NCBI GenBank assembly: GCA_002314715.1
Contig: DCGY01000085.1
Coordinates: 1-17,116, forward strand
From: Lachnospiraceae bacterium UBA1766
GTDB taxonomy: Bacteria > Bacillota > Clostridia > Lachnospirales > Lachnospiraceae
Length of the DNA: 17,116 bases
Direction: 5' to 3'
The notes below the pieces were generated by a model. It had not been told where the DNA came from and ran no database searches. It was given only the letters and a program-made list of their open reading frames with translations. The position numbers and the translations under genes are program-made. Shown here in pieces: positions 7,549 through 14,096 of this stretch. Each line of letters starts with the position of its first letter. Within the stretch, counting starts at the first letter, position 1.

Positions 7549-7683
7549 CTACACTATTCGACTTATTTTTCCTTTCTCCATCTCATGAATCGTATCACAC
7601 AAAAGCTGAATATCCTCCGTGGAATGAGAAGCCAACAGGATGGTTTTCCCCTGCTCTTTTAAACATAGTAAATATTCCCGCAT
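7549..7683 (-). pseudogene. ABC transporter ATPase, C-terminal remnant
   Basis: 44 codons from ATG 7683, with a good ribosome site (AAAGGAG), to TAG 7549. The peptide contains GKTILLASHSTEDIQLLCDT followed by IHEMEKGKI. This is the H-loop region and following strand of an ABC ATPase; the Walker A, signature and Walker B parts are absent. It sits between agrD2 and agrB, where an ABC gene would not normally be, and marks a deletion or insertion scar. The strong ribosome site means it may still be translated, but it cannot bind ATP alone. It is not a copy of the C-terminal end of the intact ATPase at 10611-11471, whose equivalent reads ILITTHIASDV. Confidence 0.7.
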
Positions 7684-7721
7684 ATAGATTGCTCCTTTCA
7701 TAAACGCTATAAATATTACTC

Positions 7722-7727
7722 ATTATA
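7722..7727 (-). promoter_or_regulatory. Possible second promoter for agrBAC
   Basis: A perfect TATAAT on the minus strand lies just after the agrD2 hairpin and before the ATPase remnant. No clear -35 is found at the usual distance (TTTTTG or similar). It could give basal expression of agrB, agrA and agrC independent of the agrD2 promoter. Confidence 0.3.
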
Positions 7728-7745
7728 AAACAATTCATCATTCCA

Positions 7746-7769
7746 AAAACAGATTGCGCACTCTGTTTT
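7746..7769 (-). terminator. Hairpin with GTGCGCAA loop, downstream of agrD2
   Basis: Perfect 8-bp stem AAAACAGA/TCTGTTTT around GTGCGCAA, with TTTTTGG following on the minus strand (the stem's own T-run). It could be a weak or partial terminator that gives more agrD2 than agrBAC transcript. The loop is identical in all three cassettes. Confidence 0.6.
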
Positions 7770-7781
7770 GAAACATTTGCC

Positions 7782-7910
7782 TTATTTCAGTTCTTCCGGA
7801 ACCTCAGGCTCATAAAGAACCAAATTACATGCTCCATTCACACCGGAAATTGCAGCAGCAAATACTACGAAAGCAATTCTCTTCATGATTAAATTTTGGA
7901 TTTTATTCAT
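7782..7910 (-). CDS. agrD: AgrD-type cyclic peptide autoinducer precursor (copy 2)
   Basis: 42 aa, ATG 7910 with GAGGTG 8-9 bases upstream. A longer in-frame start at 7985 lies upstream of the predicted promoter and was not used. The leader is MNKIQNLIMKRIAFVVFAAA, the core GACNLVLY with Cys28, and the tail EPEVPEELK. The predicted cyclic product is CNLVL, the same as in the other two copies. This is the copy in the signalling operon itself, upstream of agrB, agrA and agrC, so it closes the autoinduction loop. Confidence 0.9.
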   Translation of the reverse strand: MNKIQNLIMKRIAFVVFAAAISGVNGACNLVLYEPEVPEELK

Positions 7911-7962
7911 GATATGTTCACCTCTCCCCAGGTTTCTTTCCGAAGAATTCTCCTTGAAGAAA

Positions 7963-8026
7963 ATCATACCATGAATTAAGCCCATTTTTTGGAAGCAGCA
8001 TAATTAAGCGTTTAATCGACATAATT
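7963..8026 (-). promoter_or_regulatory. agrD2 promoter with two 21-bp-spaced boxes
   Basis: The -10 box TATGAT is at 7968-7963 on the minus strand. Two exact CATAATT copies (plus-strand reading) lie at 7999-8005 and 8020-8026, 21 bp apart, each in the wider context C-A-T-A-A-T-T-A-A. The near box ends 30 bp from the -10 element, about where a LytTR activator would sit. There is no recognisable -35. The box does not match the published AgrA or VirR consensus as I recall them, so AgrA binding is inferred from spacing and position. Confidence 0.65.
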
Positions 8027-8049
8027 AAATATTTTGTCACTCATTTTGT

Positions 8050-8075
8050 TATATCATCACGTGTTTAATGATATA
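8050..8075. promoter_or_regulatory. Inverted repeat, probable operator (copy 2)
   Basis: TATATCAT at 8050-8057 and ATGATATA at 8068-8075 form perfect 8-bp arms with a 10-bp spacer. It lies in the divergent region between the agrD2 promoter and the regulator gene. XRE-type repressors usually bind such dyads next to their own promoter. It is a candidate operator for the adjacent regulator. Confidence 0.5.
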
Positions 8076-8094
8076 TGAGCATACATATTTCGGT

Positions 8095-8100
8095 TAAAAT
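8095..8100 (+). promoter_or_regulatory. Possible -10 box of the regulator gene
   Basis: TAAAAT lies about 27 bp before the regulator ATG and ahead of its AAAGGAGG ribosome site. The corresponding bases are kept in all three cassettes. No good -35 is evident; the inverted repeat at 8050-8075 lies where a -35 region would be. Confidence 0.35.
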
Positions 8101-8126
8101 AGAATCAAAGGAGGTGTATACTTTTC

Positions 8127-8492
8127 ATGGATAAGAATATAGAATCCGATTTGGTCTAATATATTGGCGAAAACATACGCATTATACGTAAATCAAAACA
8201 CATTTCCGTTTGCGAACTAGCCAAAACCGTTAATTTAGCTGAAGGTTCCATTCGTAACTTTGAATCCGGTGCTTCCGCCTCGTTACTAACCCTTTTGGAT
8301 ATAGCGCATGCTCTTAACACTTCTTTGGATTCGCTAATATACGATTACAATGTTCGATTAACGCCTTCCGCAGATGAAAAGACTTCTCTCAATTTGCTAT
8401 CTGAACAATTCTTGCGATGCAATACATCCGATAAAGAAATGATTCTTAGAATAGTCAATCGATTAGCTGAAGCCAACTCAAAAATGCCATAG
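8127..8492 (+). pseudogene. XRE-family (Cro/CI-type) regulator with early stop
   Basis: Divergent from agrD2. AAAGGAGG precedes ATG 8127, but codon 11 is TAA (8157-8159). Past it the same frame stays open for 110 codons and encodes a standard helix-turn-helix: YIGENIRIIRKSKHISVCEL, AKTVNLAEGSIRNFESG, then DIAHALNTSLDSLIYD. The C-terminal part (about 45 residues) is helical and may dimerise. No plausible restart codon with a ribosome site precedes the helix-turn-helix, so the protein is probably not made in full. The stop codon TAG lies inside the terminator stem. The family normally represses or switches neighbouring promoters, here presumably agrD's. A sequencing error or lineage-specific loss are both possible. 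Confidence 0.8.
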
Positions 8493-8533
8493 TGAAATAT
8501 GTTATGCAAACACATTTTCACTATGGCATTTTA
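8484..8533. terminator. Bidirectional terminator, cassette copy 2
   Basis: ATGCCATAGTGAAA (8484-8497) pairs with TTTCACTATGGCAT (8516-8529). On the plus strand TTTTATG overlaps and follows; on the minus strand ATTTTTGAG follows. It ends the operon 3 transcript on the minus strand, about 95 bp past the permease stop, as well as the regulator transcript on the plus strand. Confidence 0.75.
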
Positions 8534-8622
8534 TGTTCGTATATTGCCGCACTTACTTCCATGTCCAATGTAACAGTCTACTGATTTGCCTCCATACAAC
8601 TTCAGACATTTCTCCCGATTAT

Positions 8623-10605
8623 TCAAAGTCTTTTTATAAAGCAACACATTTCTGCCATCAAAATGAGGAATCTACACATCATTATAAGAATAATATATTC
8701 TATCACTGATATATATTCGGGAACCCAATAAAACATTTCCATAGAACATATTGGATAAAATAACCCTTGCGTTCCATACGCACAAAACACATTATAAAAG
8801 AATGGCGTATATCCCAACAGCATTAGCAACAATATCTCTCCCATTCCAATTAGCATACGTCTTCGAATCAACTTTTTTCTTCCATACAGAGTTGTATGAA
8901 CCAGCATTTCTGTTTCGGTTTGGCAATCTCTTCGAAACAGATAAATAATGCATATGATAAATAACACATTATTCCATACAAAAATATATTGATTATATTT
9001 TTGTCCAATAGAATCCCCTAGTAAGATACGATAACCTCCATCATAAAAAGGAACCCCTCCGTGTTCCTCTAAGTAATCCGTATACTGTGTCAACCGATCT
9101 AGCAAGGCATACTTTCCGGTTTCCCCAATATATTTCATTTGAAGCATTTCGGTTGATTCAAGAGACCTCTCTAAAGCCTCCTGGTATTCCCTCGTGGCTG
9201 TCTCATAATCCTTTCTTTCTTTCGCAAGGAACTCCCTTTGCTGTTCAATTGAATACCCCTCCATTTCTATCATGTACTGCTTCCAATAAATATCCTCTAT
9301 ACTATAAAATCCTTCTTCCATTGGTTTAAAAGAAGCAATCTGAAATACGAGATAAAAAAGGAAAAGAAAAACCAGCTTTTCTCCAACCATGATTCTGTAA
9401 AATTCATGCCATAAAACGGAAACACTTTTTTTCGAAAACAGTCGGCATAATCCACAAAAAAAACTATCAGTCTGCACAAAAGAAAAATTTCTCCCGTATA
9501 ACCAAATTCCATAGACACCTGTAAACGCGGAAACTATTAAGCCAACGAATATGTACGCCGGCAGGTACCAAATCGGGAGTCCAAAAAAATTTATATTTCG
9601 ATATCCACCTATCCATTCATAAACATCACATATGGACCAGATATTAAAATCGTGGAGAAATCCCAGCGAATGGTTTGATGAAAAGCTTTCAAAAAAGACC
9701 ATTTCCGTTCCAAATACAACAAGGCAACGATTTATGTATGCTACCAAAGATTCACACCCAACTGCTATACAAAAGAGAACAGACGTGTATATATACCCTG
9801 CCAAAAGATGTAGCGCTAGCAATACAATCAAAAAAGAACGTATGGATATCGGGAAAACACATCCCTGATAATCCGATACAGATTGTATTGCCCTAGTTAT
9901 CCTACCCAACCCATATTTTTTAGCAAGTAACAGCACATCCATACATTCCATTACAAGGATAAGCAACGAATTAAGAATATTACAAACAATATATTTACAA
10001 ATTCCTAGCTGTCTTCGTCCCAGTTTACCGGTTCTGGTTAACCAGAAACTCCCATTCTCACGTTCTTTTACAATAACCATAAATACCAGAAACACAGAAA
10101 ACAAAAATCCTGATATATCAATTCCCCAGAATCGGCCTAACAACTCAATTCCTTTCGAAGGACCTACTTCAATATCTAAAGGAGGCATATCTTCATATTT
10201 CCTTATATATTGTCTAATGTTCTGTGCAAAATAACCGTCCTCATCCACAAGCAATCCCGACTGAAGCATTTGCTTACAAGTCTCTATTTTCTGTTGAATA
10301 TTCCATTCATAATTTTGCGTATTTTCAACTTCTTTTCTTATTTCGAAAGAAATCAGTTGGTTTCGAATGTTATCATTTGTTAACATCTGATCCAATTTCT
10401 CATTAATATCCTCCGAATTATTCTTTTCAATTGAGTCAAAAAAAAGTTTATAATCATTGGTTGTATACAAAAAACCCTTCGTGTTCAACCAATAGAACAA
10501 TGCTATGCACTGCATTATCACTATGCAGATAATAAATCTTTTCACGCCCTCATCCGATATCGTTCTTCGAAATTCATGCCGAAACAGTCTCAAGTAGTTT
10601 CTCAT
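8623..10605 (-). CDS. ABC-2-type membrane protein, two tandem halves
   Basis: About 660 aa. Two related halves are seen. Each begins with a transmembrane segment (first: FIICIVIMQCIALFYW; second: LVFLFLFYLVFQIASF), then a long polar extracytoplasmic region, then a transmembrane bundle. Each half carries the ABC-2 permease cytoplasmic motif of the form E-x-G/E...L-x-x-T-x-x-G-R-x-x-L (ENGSFWLTRTGKLGRRQLG; ETEMLVHTTLYGRKKLI). This architecture is typical of exporters of peptides or lipids, or of self-protection systems. It overlaps the ATPase gene; a GTG at 10614 (ATGA-type overlap) is possible, but ATG 10605, with GGGTG six bases upstream, seems better. It forms the channel for the upstream ATPase. 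Cargo unknown. The C-terminus ends abruptly after a transmembrane segment. Confidence 0.8.
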   Translation of the reverse strand: MRNYLRLFRHEFRRTISDEGVKRFIICIVIMQCIALFYWLNTKGFLYTTNDYKLFFDSIEKNNSEDINEKLDQMLTNDNIRNQLISFEIRKEVENTQNYEWNIQQKIETCKQMLQSGLLVDEDGYFAQNIRQYIRKYEDMPPLDIEVGPSKGIELLGRFWGIDISGFLFSVFLVFMVIVKERENGSFWLTRTGKLGRRQLGICKYIVCNILNSLLILVMECMDVLLLAKKYGLGRITRAIQSVSDYQGCVFPISIRSFLIVLLALHLLAGYIYTSVLFCIAVGCESLVAYINRCLVVFGTEMVFFESFSSNHSLGFLHDFNIWSICDVYEWIGGYRNINFFGLPIWYLPAYIFVGLIVSAFTGVYGIWLYGRNFSFVQTDSFFCGLCRLFSKKSVSVLWHEFYRIMVGEKLVFLFLFYLVFQIASFKPMEEGFYSIEDIYWKQYMIEMEGYSIEQQREFLAKERKDYETATREYQEALERSLESTEMLQMKYIGETGKYALLDRLTQYTDYLEEHGGVPFYDGGYRILLGDSIGQKYNQYIFVWNNVLFIICIIYLFRRDCQTETEMLVHTTLYGRKKLIRRRMLIGMGEILLLMLLGYTPFFYNVFCAYGTQGLFYPICSMEMFYWVPEYISVIEYIILIMMCRFLILMAEMCCFIKRL

Positions 10606-10610
10606 TCTTT

Positions 10611-11471
10611 TCACCCAAAGTAATACAAATAAACATCTTCCAAATCCGGTTTCACTGCATTAACAGCTATCTCTTTTGGAGGATTATCTGTAATAATCCG
10701 TATTTTCATCAATTCAGCCTCTCGATAAATATTGGAAATCTTGTATCGAGAGGAATAAAGTTCCATACAATTCTCATGGATTTCCATTTCATAAACTAAT
10801 CCATTTATATTATTGCACAACTTTTCCGGTGCACCATGATCCGTAATCTTTCCCTGATTCATAATAATAATATCCTTTGCGATAAATTGAACATCAGATG
10901 CAATATGTGTTGTGATGAGAATAATACTATTTCTGGCGGCTTTTGAAAGCAGATTGCGCATGCGAATTCTTTCTTTTGGATCAAGCCCCACCGTTGGTTC
11001 ATCCAAAATAATAATCTGTGGGCTTCCTAATAAAGCTTGCGCTAAAAGAGCCCTTTGTTTCATCCCTCCCGAAAGTCGTCCCATTTTTTTGTAGCGTTCA
11101 TTGCTAAGGTGAACTGCATCCAGCAGTTTGTCAATTTCCTTTTCTGCCTGCTCCTTTTTCAGCCCTTTAAGACTTGCCATATACCACAAAAAATTTTCCA
11201 CCGTAAAATAGGGATATATATTTTGTTGCTGGGGCATGAATCCTATAATTTTTCTATATTCGCTCCCAAAAGAATGAATACAAGAATTTTCCCAATAAAT
11301 CTCACCAGATTTTGGAATCAGATTGTCTGTTATAGCCTTCATTAACGTTGTTTTACCTGCGCCATTCGGTCCTAACAAGCCATATATCCCAGGTGTAAAG
11401 ACATAATCGAAATTGTCCAAAACAGTCTTCTTCCCATATGACACAACCAGCTTATCAATTTTCAATTCCAT
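10611..11471 (-). CDS. ABC transporter ATP-binding protein
   Basis: 286-aa ATPase with every hallmark intact: Walker A GPNGAGKTT (K40), Q-loop near Q82, signature LSGGMKQR (133-140), Walker B IIILDEP (153-159) and H-loop H189 in ITTHIASD. The sequence resembles the ABC-2-linked ATPase subfamily (CcmA/multidrug/bacteriocin self-protection type). The start ATG 11471 lies within the end of the binding-protein gene (17-bp overlap), with GGAG seven bases upstream. It partners with the 660-aa membrane protein encoded next. Confidence 0.93.
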   Translation of the reverse strand: MELKIDKLVVSYGKKTVLDNFDYVFTPGIYGLLGPNGAGKTTLMKAITDNLIPKSGEIYWENSCIHSFGSEYRKIIGFMPQQQNIYPYFTVENFLWYMASLKGLKKEQAEKEIDKLLDAVHLSNERYKKMGRLSGGMKQRALLAQALLGSPQIIILDEPTVGLDPKERIRMRNLLSKAARNSIILITTHIASDVQFIAKDIIIMNQGKITDHGAPEKLCNNINGLVYEMEIHENCMELYSSRYKISNIYREAELMKIRIITDNPPKEIAVNAVKPDLEDVYLYYFG

Positions 11472-12846
11472 TCCCGTTCTCCATCATTTTTTCTGTTATT
11501 ATTTTCCATAACACGGTATATTCTTCTTGAAATTGTTCCAATCTGTCTTCGAAATTCTCTTCTCTAAAAATCATTTCTACCGAAAGATATTGATCGATCA
11601 AGTTTACCAAATCCACGCATTCACTCGGAAGTTCTGTACCCAAAAACGGAGAATTCACAGTTTCTTTTGTATAGTAATCCCTCTTCTCATCGGCCGATTC
11701 GAAATGTCTTAACCCTTCACTTCCTTTTTGCAAGCCAGTATCCAATCCAAAAACAAGTTGTCTCGTCCAATTTGCATAATTCATATTTCCTTCGCTCAAG
11801 TTTTCTTTCTCGAATACCAGCAGATTTCCATAATCGGAATTCATATGAATTAATTCCAAAAATCGAAATGCTCTTTCCACATTTGTCGAATTGCTTCGGA
11901 TTCCTATAGACAGATTTTTCCTTTGGCAAACGCTTCCCTTCCAGGCATATTTTCTTTGCCCTTCCTTTTCATCTCCATAGTCACTAACCATTTGTATTCC
12001 ACAATCATTCTTTTTGTTTACGTCAACAACCAAAATTTCTTTTTGATACCAACTTCTGAGTGTCTGCAACCATTTCATGCACGATTCATCTTCAAATGGA
12101 TACACCAGACTGCCATCTTGGCGAGCCAGTAATCCATTATCATAAATATAGCCAAAGCATTCTGCAAAGCGAAAACCATCCAATCCATAGAAAATAAGAC
12201 TGCCATTGGAAGTATAAGACTCCAGATCAAATATATCGCCCTCAAACGTTTCTGTATTTTTCAAATTATTTCTTGTCTCATCAAACAAAATACAGTTCCC
12301 AACATTTTGAAGCACTTCATTAGGAATGTAATAAATCGACTGTTTATATTCGACAGCTTTCCATAATACCTCTGGTATGCAGTCATATAGATTACTTCCT
12401 TTTAAGAGTTCATCCAAGCATAAATATTTTCCATTTTCTATTTCACGTGTCGGGAGCATGGCATCAAGGTAATTAAATCCTATAAAAGCAATATCTACAT
12501 TCGACGAATCCAGCCCCTTTACATAATCTCCATCAATTTCCACCAATTTAAAGTAAAAATCTTCTCCATTCGCCTGCAACATTCGATTAATTTCATTTTC
12601 TGTTTCTTTAGATATTTGAATTCCTTTAGGAACAGCCCATGTCACATAGGCTTTAATGGAGTCATCTAATTTTTCTTCTACGCTTTTATTTAGTAAAACT
12701 TCTGACTGCATTATCTCCTTACTGTTCGTTTGTATCATTTCGCCCGACAACTTTTTTGTGTTACATCCGCCAACCCACAACGCAAAAAACAGTAAAATAA
12801 TTACAAACACTTTTTTATTTATTCCACCTCGGGCAGTTCTATCCAT
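11455..12846 (-). CDS. Lipoprotein resembling an extracellular solute-binding protein
   Basis: 463 aa. An N-terminal positive stretch and hydrophobic segment lead to the lipobox W-V-G-G-C with Cys28. The rest resembles a family 1 extracellular solute-binding protein in pattern (SNVDIAFIGFNYLDAMLP, KYLCLDELLKG, SIYYIPNEVLQNVGNCILFDE), similar in order to the C-terminal half of the 695-aa lipoprotein of operon 1. ATG 12846 overlaps the preceding lipoprotein gene by 28 bp and has GGGGGG seven bases upstream. A binding-protein-like lipoprotein in an operon with an ABC-2-type membrane protein is unusual, because binding proteins normally serve importers. It may sense or scavenge the exported product, but this is speculation. 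Confidence 0.72.
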   Translation of the reverse strand: MDRTARGGINKKVFVIILLFFALWVGGCNTKKLSGEMIQTNSKEIMQSEVLLNKSVEEKLDDSIKAYVTWAVPKGIQISKETENEINRMLQANGEDFYFKLVEIDGDYVKGLDSSNVDIAFIGFNYLDAMLPTREIENGKYLCLDELLKGSNLYDCIPEVLWKAVEYKQSIYYIPNEVLQNVGNCILFDETRNNLKNTETFEGDIFDLESYTSNGSLIFYGLDGFRFAECFGYIYDNGLLARQDGSLVYPFEDESCMKWLQTLRSWYQKEILVVDVNKKNDCGIQMVSDYGDEKEGQRKYAWKGSVCQRKNLSIGIRSNSTNVERAFRFLELIHMNSDYGNLLVFEKENLSEGNMNYANWTRQLVFGLDTGLQKGSEGLRHFESADEKRDYYTKETVNSPFLGTELPSECVDLVNLIDQYLSVEMIFREENFEDRLEQFQEEYTVLWKIITEKMMENGNGIEN

Positions 12847-14018
12847 TCGAATTCCCCCCTCATAAATTTATCCTTTGACAAGCAGTAAATTTTTGAGACA
12901 TCCATTGTTTCAAATCCTCTTGCATAAATCCATTTATTTCCCACCATAATCGGCACCATGATTTTACCATCTGTTGTCTCTGCAATTTTTATCAGCTTTT
13001 TGTCACTATAACTCCAAAAGAAAAAAGATTTCTTATCATTGACTACGATTCCATTTCCCGCCATCGTCAGATAATGGTCATTTATATCAAGGTTATGTTC
13101 AAAATAATCTAGACGATGTTCTAACAAATCCATCACATACACCCTACCATCTTCCTCCCATACTGCATGAGAAAAACCCAGCATCTTCTTTCCATTCACG
13201 AAATCCATTATTTTTATCTTTTCTGTTTGTTTTGATTTCAAATCATACTTCCAAAGTTCAATCTTCCTAATTGTTTCCAAATAGTTTTCCGATGTAAGCT
13301 CCACTATTTCTTCATAGCTTTTATCCGTTAAGTCTTCTGTCATGTATGCCGTAAAATAGTACACTTCATTATCTACAATAGTCGCTTGAAAAACAGTTAA
13401 TTCATACTGTTCTTCCAGTGAGAAATGATTCATCACATTATTTTTTATATCGTAAATATAAATACCCGCCTGTGTTTTTTTTAATGCTTCTCCGTTTGCT
13501 GTAGTCAACTTCTTATATGTATAAACAAGATAATCTCCCTCATATATCCCGCAAACTAGTTCCTGTGCTTCATCCATAGTCCCCAAAAGTTTTCTGTTTG
13601 TTCCATCCAAATTTGCACGATATATATGTTTTTTAAAGAGTCCGTCTTCTGACATATTACTTACATAATAAATATAATTCCCATAAATACGAGCACATAA
13701 AACAGACTCTCCAAAGCATGCATCACACGACGGAGCTGTATCCGAAAAACTGTAACCCTGATGTTCACAATTTATTTTTGTGCATAACGGCACCTGAACT
13801 TCTGTTTCCGGATTATAATAAAAGCAAACACCCATTTTCCTGCCCTCTTCACACGCACGAATCACGCCTTTGTCACTATATGAATTGGTCCAAGAGAATC
13901 CCCCCTCAAATACATAATCCTCATTCAATGTATTTATATTGGTTTGATTTTGCTCTGCGCATCCGTATAACCCCAAACTCATAAAAAAAATTAAAATACC
14001 ATAAATCATTTTCTTCAT
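12819..14018 (-). CDS. Propeller-like lipoprotein with C-x4-C-x-H motif
   Basis: 399 aa. Lipobox L-Y-G-C with Cys20. Repeated short strands (YGNYIYYVSN, HIYRANLDGTNRKLLG, YLVYTYKKL, GIYIYDIKNN, VDNEVYYFTAY) suggest a beta-propeller of the DUF5050/WD-like type. A conserved cysteine cluster, C79-x4-C84-x-H86 and C98-x2-C101, recalls many Lachnospiraceae lipoproteins of unknown function. ATG 14018 has AAGGTGG about nine bases upstream. It follows the secreted 135-aa protein gene after a 78-bp gap that contains a stem-loop. It corresponds in position and fold pattern to the N-terminal half of the 695-aa lipoprotein in operon 1. Confidence 0.72.
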   Translation of the reverse strand: MKKMIYGILIFFMSLGLYGCAEQNQTNINTLNEDYVFEGGFSWTNSYSDKGVIRACEEGRKMGVCFYYNPETEVQVPLCTKINCEHQGYSFSDTAPSCDACFGESVLCARIYGNYIYYVSNMSEDGLFKKHIYRANLDGTNRKLLGTMDEAQELVCGIYEGDYLVYTYKKLTTANGEALKKTQAGIYIYDIKNNVMNHFSLEEQYELTVFQATIVDNEVYYFTAYMTEDLTDKSYEEIVELTSENYLETIRKIELWKYDLKSKQTEKIKIMDFVNGKKMLGFSHAVWEEDGRVYVMDLLEHRLDYFEHNLDINDHYLTMAGNGIVVNDKKSFFFWSYSDKKLIKIAETTDGKIMVPIMVGNKWIYARGFETMDVSKIYCLSKDKFMRGEFEWIELPEVE

Positions 14019-14036
14019 TCTAAAACACCACCTTAT

Positions 14037-14081
14037 TTTCCTGCGTGACCAGACATACTAAGTCGTTGATCACACAGGAAA
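14037..14081 (-). ncRNA. Inter-cistronic stem-loop
   Basis: A 12-bp stem (TTTCCTGTGTGA / TCACGCAGGAAA on the minus strand, one G-U pair) with a 21-nt loop lies between the 135-aa secreted protein gene and the propeller lipoprotein gene. No U-tract follows; the ribosome site of the next gene begins soon after. It may protect the upstream mRNA, allowing more secreted protein than lipoprotein, or act as a partial terminator. Confidence 0.45.
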
Positions 14082-14096
14082 TTTTTGACCTACTTC

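Larger units (their letters stand above)
7746..8529. repeat. agrD cassette, copy 2 (full length)
   Basis: The most complete unit, about 785 bp. It comprises the GTGCGCAA hairpin, agrD2, a divergent intergenic region, the XRE-type regulator gene (with a nonsense codon) and a bidirectional terminator. Copy 3 matches it with only a handful of differences over about 370 bp, then lacks about 360 bp covering the regulator gene. Sequence similarity ends at the flanking hairpins. Confidence 0.85.

Noticed and set aside
7911..7985. Longer agrD2 start at 7985 (MGLIHGM...), and the same in copy 3 at 14789
   Set aside because: It would place the start upstream of the predicted -10 box; ATG 7910 and ATG 14714 have strong ribosome sites and give the standard AgrD length.
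8157..8159. Programmed readthrough of TAA in the regulator gene
   Set aside because: TAA is not a known recoding codon here and no stimulatory structure follows; a nonsense mutation is simpler, given the loss of the gene in the other two copies.
8295..8492. Separate small plus-strand gene starting at TTG 8295
   Set aside because: It is the in-frame continuation of the broken XRE regulator; TTG has no ribosome site and the start would cut off the helix-turn-helix.
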